From Lepidurus packardi (lineage: Eukaryota > Arthropoda > Branchiopoda > Notostraca > Triopsidae), in the NCBI GenBank assembly GCA_023053545.1, contig JAKZAN010000002.1:3208375-3272374 (forward strand): 64,000 nt of DNA, in the 5' to 3' direction. The position numbers were made by a program, and so were the translations under genes. Positions 34,375 to 44,303 of this stretch are shown piece after piece. Under the pieces are notes generated by a model, which was given only the letters and a program-made list of their open reading frames with translations, was not told where the DNA came from and did not search any database. Positions within the stretch are counted from its first letter, which is position 1, and each line of letters starts with the position of its first letter.

Positions 34375-35191
34375 CTTTGTTGTGCTCCTGCTGCTGATGA
34401 CTTCACCTTCACGAATTTCAGCTGAATTTCCAGAGTTGGAAATCGAACATGAAGAAATTTCAACAAAGGATTCAGGCATTGAAGTCGAGAACGGAGAAAC
34501 TCCAACAGAAGTCTCAGACTTGGAAATCAAGAATGAAGCAAGTCAGTAGACATCGCATTAGGTCGTCTATCAACGCAAATTGTTACGGCAGTCACTTGGA
34601 AAACGACGACTGCGGCCACAACTGAAACAACCTGCGCGACTACATCGGCGCCACTGGCGTTTGTCCTAAATCCAGTTTAATTTTGCTTTCGGAATTCACC
34701 GAAGACGATAAGAATGAATTCCAACTCATTAAGCCTTCCAAACCAATCAAGTTAGTATTTACAAATAGACACATCCATAAAAAAATGGAAAGAGTGGACG
34801 GGTGACGTCGTTCTGTTTCTAACGACTAGATGACAACTGCGCCCGGAGACCTGTCAGAGGAAAAAGGGGAAGGGGTGGAGCCTATAGTTGCTGAAGAGAC
34901 TCCATGACTTCTAACGACTTCATGAGGAAAGAAAAGAAATGGCTGGACGGTTCCAGGGTGGTAAAACTCGACAACAGAGAAGAGTTTGTCACAAGTATGG
35001 CAGCCCTGAGAGCATATACTATGGCCCTGCCATACACAAGTTCCCTTGCTGCACGAGCTACTTCAAGCACTGCACGAGTTACTACGTACGCTACCTTCAC
35101 GATTACAAACAAGCGAACTGTCTACTCGGGCAGCAAGATGTACCTTGTTGGCCGTTGTACGCCAGGTAATTTCCCTTACAAAGCACGCTAA
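34375..35191 (+). pseudogene. Diverged or decayed family copy K
   Basis: Family-like pieces appear in order but in broken frames. At 34375-34551 a hydrophobic leader (VVLLLLMTSPSRISA) runs into an acidic linker (EIEHEEISTKDSGIEVENGE) with no in-frame ATG before the leader. At 34553-34676 a Thr strand (TAVTWKTTTAATTE) runs straight into TCATTSAPLAFVLNP, matching the exon 1/exon 2 join without an intron; the CRRRR site is absent. IKPSKPIK before a GTTAGT donor at 34751 matches the exon 2 end. TTAPGDLSEE near 34834 matches the exon 3 start but meets a stop, and a last frame to 35191 has ATSSTARVTTYATFTITN and ends RCTPGNFPYKAR. Multiple frame breaks argue for decay; a rearranged functional gene is less likely. 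Confidence 0.6.
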
Positions 35192-35817
35192 ACTTTTGTG
35201 TTGTTTATCAAAGAGAAGACACTTTCAGATTTTAAGCAGTCTTAATTATATAGCTTCATGGGTACAAAAACTACGTTAGAGTAAAGAAGATGCTTCCCAA
35301 AACCAGCCAATTGTTTGTCAAAGCTTTGAAGCAAAATCTAGCTGTAATGGTTTGCTATTACTGTTGTACCTATTTACATTTATACTCGAGACCTGCTTAG
35401 CAAAGAACACACAAAGGCTACACAATATTTTTTTAAATTGCTTAAAATCATGACATTGTGGTTTATAACGGTGATTTGATACTAATTTACCATTACAGAA
35501 AATTTGAGGTTATTTCCAAAAGAAACTATATTATAGCAGGAAAGGCCTCTATCGTTCAACCAAGAGTGTATTGTCGACCGAGTACGCAGCCCGACTCTCT
35601 AACATACGGTTTTACTTCCTGTATATACCCCTTGCTTTCAACCCCTACAAATAGGTCACGTGTAAAAACAGATAAGAAGAATACAAATTCGACTAGGTCA
35701 CAAGAGTATAAAACAATGTCTGGCCTGCAAAACTACGCACGTCACAATATTTAGGGGAAGAATTTGCTTCGCTGTTTATAATTAAAGAAAATTTGTTTGA
35801 ACAATTATGTGCGTTTC

Positions 35818-35925
35818 TTAGTATTACTATAACCAGCATTTTCTCTTGGACTTGCACGAACACAGTTACGGAAACTGCCACCGAAATTACTGATAAAATT
35901 ACTATCTACACAGAGTGCCTCTGAA
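35818..35925 (+). pseudogene. Isolated terminal-exon fragment of the secreted family
   Basis: After an AG acceptor-like CTTAG, the frame reads ITITSIFSWTCTNTVTETAT, EITDKITIYTEC, L and a stop. The Thr-rich strand pattern and the Cys a few residues from the stop resemble the last exon of the array genes. No other exons are near. The evidence is only compositional plus the C-terminal Cys. Confidence 0.35.
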
Positions 35926-37006
35926 TCGAGTTGTCCATTCAATTCTCTTCCAGGTTGTATTTAATTTAAGTTTCAAAATATTGAATGTTTAAAAGAAATA
36001 CATTAAGTTATCAACTTTCGTAGATCTTATATTAACAAGAAAACAACCTGGACCCTAACTAACGCCTTTTCGTCGTTACCGGAACTCATAACTTGTTTTA
36101 CATTCATTCTACCCTCAAAAATGCTTTTCAAAGGTCCACAGGTTTTTACGTCCTATTTATGTATAGTAAATTTTATATGCTTCCAAACAGAAGAAATTTC
36201 AGAAAAGAAATGCTAAGAAATTTCATACATGACTAAGAACGTTATTTTTGAAAATGTTCTATTGAATTGCCGTTTAGATGGCGCTTGTTTATTTTACCCC
36301 CCACCCACTAAAGAGTAACCAGGAGCCTTTTCTAGCGGGTTTCGTTCACGGTACGGGATTCAAACGCGGTTCATGGTACGCGGATCACATGGGGTCCAAA
36401 ATAACAGTTTCTTTTTGAAAAACGTACAAGCCAAATAAGTCAATTACACACGAATCCACCTAACTCTCTGCAAAACGCATTGTAAAGAGTCACGCGCGAA
36501 AACTCTGCACTATGAATGCTATGCATATTGTGCATTCCCTGGTTAATATTTAGTAAGCAAGCAAGGGGGTAAAGTAAGCAAGCGCAGCTGGAAATCGAAA
36601 GTCTTATGGCGCATTCCATTGGCTGGACTGGTGCAATACTTTGGCACTCCGTGTATAAACATACACATTTTGACACACCGAGTGGCAACAATACTGCACC
36701 ACTGGAGCCAGTGGAACACGCTATGAAATTCGCGCTGAACTACCGACTGCTTGTAGCTGTTCGCGGTCTTACAGCCTTCACTTGGCTTGAATTCGAACCG
36801 AAAAGTGCATAGAGCATTTGGCGTCAGCGCGCGCTTTGCAAAGCTTTATCATGCGCGTCTAACCCCAGCTAGTGAAACGAGAACCAAACCTTTCAGGGGT
36901 GTGAAACTGTACAAGAACCTTTCCGAAGTATGCGAATCATACCTTAGAGTCACCTACAAGTTACAACCAATATTTAACTGAACCTGAACGAACCAAAACA
37001 AGGAAA
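35926..37006. other. Intergenic region between the array and CacyBP
   Basis: Non-coding; the longest frames (36440-36981) have no recognisable domain. A TTTAGATGGCGC word sits near 36275. Confidence 0.5.
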
Positions 37007-37956
37007 ATGCCTCGCAAAATCGAAGAAGTAACTATCAAATATACAATAAATCAGAGAACAATTTAACTTAAAGTTTACTTCGTTTAACTATTCTTTAGTT
37101 AACCCAAGATTTGGAAGAATTCAGGAAACTTTTAGCTCAAGCTCAGCGCCCTTACGTTCAATCTCAACTTGGCTTGGAAATCCGCAAACTGGAATCTGAA
37201 GTAACTCTCCAGAAAGCTGAAACTCCTACTGAGATCCTTGCCAGCATTCCTTCAGTTCCTCAGTCCAAGCTAGCCAGCGCTCCGAAGTGTTATGACGTTA
37301 AATTAACCACTTACGGTAACCATATACTCGATTTCATTACTTTTGAAATCCTTAATTAATAAAATCCTCGATTTTCCTTTCTAGCATGGGACCAATCTGA
37401 TAATTTCGTTAAGTTCTACGTTAGCTTAAACAAGGTCCAGTCTTTACCCAGCGAAAACGTGTCTTGCTCTTTCACATCCAAGTAAAATCTAATAAAAGAA
37501 TAAAAAAAAGTCTAATTTCTCCTGACTAGATCTATGGAATTAAAAGTCTTGGGCTTGGAAGGGAAAAACTATACCCTCCCGATTACCAATCTCTTGAACG
37601 AAATTGACCCCGCCAAGAGCCATCACAAGGTCAAAACAGGTCAATTAAAAGCATTTCATTAGCTTGAGAGCTTCAATGAATCTCCTTTCTCCCCTTTATT
37701 CTTAGACATGGTAACGATTTTCTTGGCGAAAGCTAGTGCTGGCCGTTGGTCTCACGTCACGGTGGAAGAACGGAAAGTTGAAGAAGCTCGTAAGCCCAAA
37801 TTCGATGATGGCGCTGATCCTAGTAAGAGTTTAATGACAATGATGAAGCAAATGTACGACGATGGTGATGCCGAAACGAAGCGAACCATCGCCAAAGCCA
37901 TGATTGAAAGCCGGGAGAAACAAGCCAAAGGCCAGGCTGGATTCGATGACCTCTAA
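37007..37956 (+). CDS. Calcyclin-binding protein / Siah-1-interacting protein (CacyBP/SIP)
   Basis: Five exons (37007-37027, 37099-37315, 37385-37481, 37530-37639, 37706-37956) give 231 residues, the usual length for the family. CacyBP/SIP is a scaffold linking Siah-type ubiquitin ligases to Skp1 and binds S100 proteins. The N-terminal helical Siah-binding region is in exons 1-2 (MPRKIEE, then LTQDLEEFRKLLAQAQR and LEIRKLESEV). A CS domain follows, with YGAWDQSDNFVKFYVSLNKV and MELKVLGLEGKNYTLPITNL. The C-terminal SGS region has DPSKSLMTMMKQMYDDGDAE, KRTIAKAMIESREKQ and ends FDDL. The 21-nt first coding exon is short but the join restores the conserved helix. Introns are 48-71 nt. Confidence 0.95.
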
Positions 37957-38002
37957 ACATGGCCCCGCCCCCTTAATGTCAGCCCTTCTCTTTTGCTGCG
38001 AT

Positions 38003-38008
38003 AATAAA
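38003..38008 (+). terminator. CacyBP polyadenylation signal (AATAAA)
   Basis: Canonical hexamer 47 bp after the stop codon. Confidence 0.65.
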
Positions 38009-40200
38009 GTATTGAAACAGCTTCTTTTTCTTTCCGTTTACTCTAGTACGACCGTTTTCAGAGCTTCTGAACACGCCAACTTGACCTACAGCAGTCCACA
38101 CAATGTTAACGTGGAAAATAACGCCCACTTTTAGGGAATAACGAGTGTAGGTTCAGCTAGAAAAGAGAAGAGAGGGGAGAAAAAGGAATTGCGAAGCAAA
38201 ATCGTTCGACAAAATCCATTCCCAGCGCAGACTAGTACATAATTACGGCTTTCACGCATCCGTTTGCTTAATTTATCATTCGCGTGACTACACGGTTTTA
38301 ACTAGACAGCAACTCATAGACTGAAACATGGGTTGAAAAGAAGAAAAAAAAACGGGCCAGATTTAGAAGCTCCTCCCTGCCATTATTTCAGAGAGTGGGG
38401 GGGGGGGGAACTAAACAAACCAATAAATTTGGGCTACCTTGCTTTTTTAGGTCTCTCAAATCAAAGAAACGGAATTTATAGACGCGAGAGAGCATTTTCA
38501 TACAGGTCGTACATGTAAAGTTACTGAGCGGACTGTTAAGAAATAAGCCCTGGTCAGGGTCTTCGTTTTTCCTTTTTTCGCCACTGCTTCGATCCGATAC
38601 CAAAAACGCAAGTCGGAGTTACGCGACAAGTCAAGGGTAAGACCAATCCTTTCGTTCCAACGTTATTCAAAGGCAAGCCGGGCCAGCGCTACGAGTCCGG
38701 CCTGATTCAACTTGTGTGCCCGACGTTTGTCTCTTGTAGGTCAAATTTTTCCGAAATATAAGCTTACGGCCTTCCCCGTAAGGTCAAGTCAGGACTGCTT
38801 GGAGTTACTTTGTTCGTTAGCTTTTTACTAAGCTATACTCATTCTAAAAAAAGGCGGCGTAACGCTACAAGTCCCATCAAAAGCACCATTCATCGGACTT
38901 TAATCTCCTTGTTTGTTACCCTCTTTTGCGTTAATGCATCTCATGCGACGCCAGGCCGAAGTAACGTTACGAGTCCCGGTCTGTTTTTACACAAAATACC
39001 GCTAGCTTTTCAAGAAAGCAATAAACTAATTGTGACCAAATGTCCACAGTTAAAAATGTATAAAAATTAAGATTTCATTAGTATAATTACTATTTTCATT
39101 CTGAAATTCGTAACCACGCCCAATACTACTTCATTTCACATACAAACGTCAACGCCCTCTCCCTTAACAAAACAAAAAATAAATAAATGAAAACGTAATC
39201 ATAAAACGTAATTCTGTCCACACGGATCCTAATTTGTAAAACCTGCCGTTTTTATTCCCCTCGAAAACCTTAATGGGTTGTTCACATGCGGATTACCTAA
39301 ACTTGACAACCCCCCAGGGCGAGTTTTAGTACTAAAATCACGCAAACACACCCTCACCCCAAAAAATCCACCCCCAAAATCCTCCTGGTTTGATGTTCTC
39401 ACGTGACCTAGTCTCGTCCCCCCCCCCCCCCCCCCTTGTCCCGCCATTTTTTTACATTTAATAAAACGGTAGCAAAAAAAAAAATCCAATCTTTTAAGGA
39501 CAAAGCCCTTAATTGATAAAAGCTTCTCTTATATCCGGGATAAGACCCGCATTTTTTTTCGGAAGACGAATCTGTTATACATTTTGCCGTAACAAATCCC
39601 TAGGAGCTGCAGGCTTCCAAGCTCGACAGTTTACTGTAAACAAACACTGTAACTACATCCCCCAAGATGATACAGCCATGGTCTTTCTTTCAAGTCCCCA
39701 CCTCCTCCCTCCCTATATCAGAGAACTCGCATTGTTTATTAAGGCAGGTCTAAATTTAGCTAAAAGCTGAAAATTTGTACCTCCGGTACGCTCCCCCCCC
39801 CTCTATTGTCGGAAAAAAGGAAAGTAAGAAAAATAGAAATGTAATTTTTCTTGCCTTCAAATTGGAGCAAAGTGTCCCGCAAAGTTTAGAAAAGCAGTGA
39901 CATTAACGGGTATAAAAAGTGCAAGGTTCATTTTTCTCTTTGATCTTCCGCGATTGAAGGTAAAAGAAACGCGAATATGTTTTACGTGAAGGAGTGAAGA
40001 GGGCTAGAAAAAGAGGGTATAATACGTGTGTCGTTTCCCTAGAAAACATGGAAATAAAAGTTGGCTCTCTCGCGTAATTCACAGAAGCTCATCTGGAATT
40101 CCACGTTTTGCCATTTGAGATACCTTTTTCTAACAAAGAATGAAGGGAGACGAGTTGGAGTGATTAGATAAACGACAGGCAATTAGATTCCGACGTTATG
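38009..40200. other. Non-coding region with homopolymer tracts and short dispersed repeats
   Basis: A run of 12 G (38397-38408) and a run of 18 C (39418-39435) stand out. Three imperfect copies of an aacGYTACRAGTCC word occur at about 38683-38700, 38858-38875 and 38961-38979. No coding sequence recognised. Confidence 0.5.
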
Positions 40201-43200
40201 AGAAATATGAGTCAATCTTCCGCAGACAGGGTTAAGCGAAATCCACAGTGGAAAATGAGTTTCCGGACAACTCAGCTAATTCTATAGTAGTTATTTAAAT
40301 AAAAGAGCGTGGGTATAATTGGCAGAAAGTAAAATCGCGAATAAGATTCCGCAGCGGAATTCGGTGCTTTATGGTATCGTAATTACATAACGGAAGCTCC
40401 TAAGTACCTTTCCTCGGTCAGTTACAGAGATTGAGTGAGAAAAGATTTTTTTTTCTTTTCGCAGGGTTCTTAAATTCAATTCCACGGGAATCAAGTACGC
40501 GAAAAATGCTCAAGCAAGAGAAAAGGGAGACGGAAGAAGAAATTGGGCGATATTTATCACGGGGTAAGACTTATGGCTGGCGGAAGAGTATAGTGCTTGA
40601 GGTTATTGCCGGGGAGTTCCCCCCGTCAGACAATTCCGTGGAAGAGGCTATTCTTCCGCGGAAAGGGGAACAAAGCGGTGTAAGATAAGCTGCATGAAGA
40701 CAGATTTGACCTTACTTTCTTTTATTAAATTACATAGCCTTTTAACCATCCCAGAAAACCCCCAAAATATTTCTTCTATTACTGCCACTTTCCTTTGCAT
40801 GTACGGAATAAAGGGGCCAAGGGTGGAATACAGGGGATGGAAGGGAGTTAATTTCTGGAAGTAGTGCTGCTAGCTAGAAAGTAAACAGTTGGAATCTTTC
40901 TTCTAGGATGTTTAGGGCAGGAGTTATCGGCGATGAAAGCTGATTGGCTGTGTTCGCGGACGTCAGAATCGTAAAATTCGACTCGAGTTTTTTCAATCAA
41001 TTCAAGTCGGAAACCTATCGTCCAGTACCCCGTTGGACTCGCCTTCGCCATCCGCGTACGAATTGCAATAAATCCAGACCCTCCTGCAGAAGGTTTTTCA
41101 GCGGAATGGCATCAGCGGTCTTACAAAAAACGAGTGTTTCCTATTGGGAAGGAGTAGTGAGACTATTCTCTAGCTTAGCCAGACAAAGCCACAAAGTCTT
41201 TAGCGAGTCAGTCTATCTTCTGCGGAAGGGAGGGAAACCAAAAGTTGACCAAGCTGCGGAATATAGTCCCACGGAGGCCCGAGGAATTCTCTTAGAACTC
41301 CGTGAAATCGTATCCTTAGAACCTATTCTTAGAAACCTTTTCTCTCACTTTCCTTTTTTCTTCCTCTTTCGCCACGGAATTCGCATCAAATTGGATTTAC
41401 GGTCGCGGAATGATCGTCCAGACGTGCCAAATTTATTTCGAGAAAAAAAAGCTTTCCATTCATATGCATTGTGCAGCACTACTGACATCCCATTCCTTTT
41501 TTATTTTTGCAAAAAGCATAACAGCCTTGTCAAACATTTCTTCGTGGAACTTTTATGATTAATGGCCCTAAGGTGGCGGCGAGGGGGTAGAGTGACTGAA
41601 TCGACCGAAGAGGCGGGAGATTATGTCCCCATTAATGAGGCCTCCCAGCAAAACTGCCTAGAACGGGGCGGGGCGGGGCATGATAAAGTCTCGTTACAAT
41701 CGAAATGGATGCATTATGGATCGTTGAATGACTCGAATTTTGGGATTTCATCCTACTTTCCTCTCCCATTAGCAAGAAATCATCTCACAGACAACAATAA
41801 GCGCTGACAGCTTCGCCACGCCCTTGCAATCAACCCTTTCAAGCCTGGAATCGCCCACGCTTCCTTTTGTGTTCCTTTGGAAAGATCTTAATTGACGTAT
41901 TAAACTGCCGTCTGGTGGCAGGAAGTTGAGAGCCAATGGATAGAGATAAAAAGAGGAAGGGAAAAAATTGGGGAAAACATGAGAGGCTAAAAGGGACTCT
42001 GTCCTTCTGGCTTGTTAGTGCATAGTGATGCGACTCTCCGTTCTTCCTTTGATAGGATCTATACTGGTTATTTCTGTTCCTTTTTTAGCCTCGGGGGACC
42101 CAAAAGGGCCGTAAAAGGTTGCTGACCATCGCATCATTACTTATCGTGGGAAAACAAAAGGTTTCGGTCATTACTGGCCTCGTTTTCACCTCGATACTGA
42201 AGCCGAGTTGCAGTATTACTGCAGGGATTTTTAAAGACAAAATGGCCAGAAATTTTCTTGCACTTGCAGATTTTCGCCGGATATATATTATGTTTAAAGA
42301 TTGTCGAACCATTTTTGGGATATTGGCTTTGAATTGTTTTCTTTTCCGAGAAAAAAACTGTCTAGAAAAAGAATGATGACAAGTCGTCATTTTTCATAGT
42401 ATCGAGTTTGACTAACAGATTAGTGGAACGGAAAAACTTACGGAATAGTTGTTTTTATTTGGCTAATTATGCAGTATTATTTCTGTGTTATTGCAGCTAG
42501 GATTTATATATTTTTAGCCATACTTTTCATGAATATATAGAGAATTTCTTGGCTCTGGTAGCTTTCAGCTTCATAATGGATGGTTAATAACAAATAATAT
42601 ACGTATTTAATTGTGTATAGCTGTTTTTTACGCAATGATTTCAAATAGTATTTAATATTACTGCAGTAAAGTTTTCCAGAAATGTCATATAATTTTAATA
42701 ATTTCAGATGATAGTTACATAGAATGTGTGGTGTGAATAAAACGTTAACTTGCCAAAGTACCTGTTTCTCAGCTACGCAATTATGAAGACAAATTACCTC
42801 CATATTACTGCTACAGAAATTAGTGAAATTCCACACTTTCTTATTCGTAAGTCAAGCTATAAATCTGCCATGCTGGAAAGTCAAGCCAAACAAAACTTCT
42901 GTATAGGCTAATTTTGCTTATGTATAGAGCAATATTGCTTTGCTATTACTGCCACAAGTATTCCCTCCATAAAGTCACTGTTATCTATATTTCACACGTC
43001 TCTGCTTACAAACCTTATCCGCAACATCCACAACCAGTCTCAATACTACTGTAGAGTCTTCAAATCTAAACACATCTAATAGCAGCAATAATTCCGTTAA
43101 ACTTGTAAGTTAAACCAGAGTTATTCCAAACTTTCAACTGTGCAGTTCAGAGCCTAAAGATTCTGCTTTTCGTTAAGTTAAATATCTTCAGTTAAAAATC

Positions 43201-44303
43201 TTCGTTCAAATAAATTTCTTCAGTTAGAAGATCTCAAGTGTAAAATCTTTTACAGTCTGTCTCTTACAGGAAAATGAAAAAAAGAATAAAATGAAACGCG
43301 CGGATCTTCGTAACACACGCCGACGCCAGCTCCAATTAAACTCCGCCCTGGGGAGCACCCCGTTCATCGCCAGCGGCTACGGGCCACTTCCAGTCACTCG
43401 CTTACCGTGGTCCCAGTCAGACGTCAACTTCACTCCCTTTCGTTTGTCTCAAAGAAAAAACGAATCTCTCTCTTTTCTCTTTCTCTCTCTCGCGCCTTCT
43501 CTCTCTCTCTGTCAAAAAGCGAACGATATTTCTATCCGACTATTACTCGACGTGGATATACCTCCATTCCCTCTCAAAGAGTCAGAAAAGAAAAAAGAGG
43601 CCTGGGTGAGCTTGTTTGGTCGATATCGACATGTCATTTTTTACGAGTCAGTGAAGGAAAGAAAAATCTTCCAGCAACGCGAGAAAAAAAAGAAGAGCAA
43701 AGCAGCCGGTGTATACGCTTTTTCTATTTTTCTTTCGACCGTTGGGTGAAAGGATTGCTTTCGCATTTTTAGCCTCCGGCATTCACCAGAACGTGCTATC
43801 TTCCGAGTCCCAAACGCTGCTGCATTGCAGCTGGTGTGGTCGTTTTCTACTCCTGGTTTCGAACAAGTATCGCTTTTGTGGAAATTTGTGGGTTATATCT
43901 AAATTTTGCTTTGTCGTCCCGAAGCAAAATAGGAAAAACTCGGTGAACTTGGGCTGCAGAGCTGAAAGCGCTTAAGGTTGATAGGATATGCTCGGCGGTA
44001 CTTGACGTCCAAAGAAGTTTCTCTCGCTTCTGGGTGTGTAAATGCCATGTCTTTGTGCTCGTAAAGAAAGAAATTGCAAATTTAATAACTGGACAGCTTT
44101 GACGTGGCGTGTGTGGATGTGTGCTCCGCGCCGTGCCTTGTAGCCCGTTCCTTTCAATATTCCGTGTAGCAGTGTAATCAACAGCTTTTTGTTTAGCACA
44201 CTCACTCACTTTCTTTTATTTTGCTACTGGCTTAGCCGACGAATAACAGCCATACCTTTTTAAAGTGAAAACTCACGCAAAAGTGGAACCACAAGCGGAC
44301 GTC
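40201..44303. other. Putative regulatory region and leader upstream of frequenin
   Basis: Four kilobases without a convincing gene. It holds a cluster of CGGAA/TTCCG words (40218-41410), five exact TATTACTGC words (40777 and 42214-42952), a CT-rich stretch at 43470-43515, and a CTCF-like word near 41910. A 204-codon frame (40944-41558) has no ATG until residue 55 and no recognisable domain. Because the first frequenin coding exon begins at 44304, this region plausibly contains its promoter and enhancers. Confidence 0.45.

Noticed and set aside
40944-41558. 204-codon open frame upstream of frequenin
   Set aside because: It has no ATG until about residue 55, no recognisable domain and random-looking composition. 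It overlaps a motif-rich putative regulatory region, so it is more likely chance openness.
43291-43749. 152-codon frame just upstream of the frequenin first coding exon
   Set aside because: Its openness comes from CT-rich low-complexity DNA; two overlapping frames are open at once.
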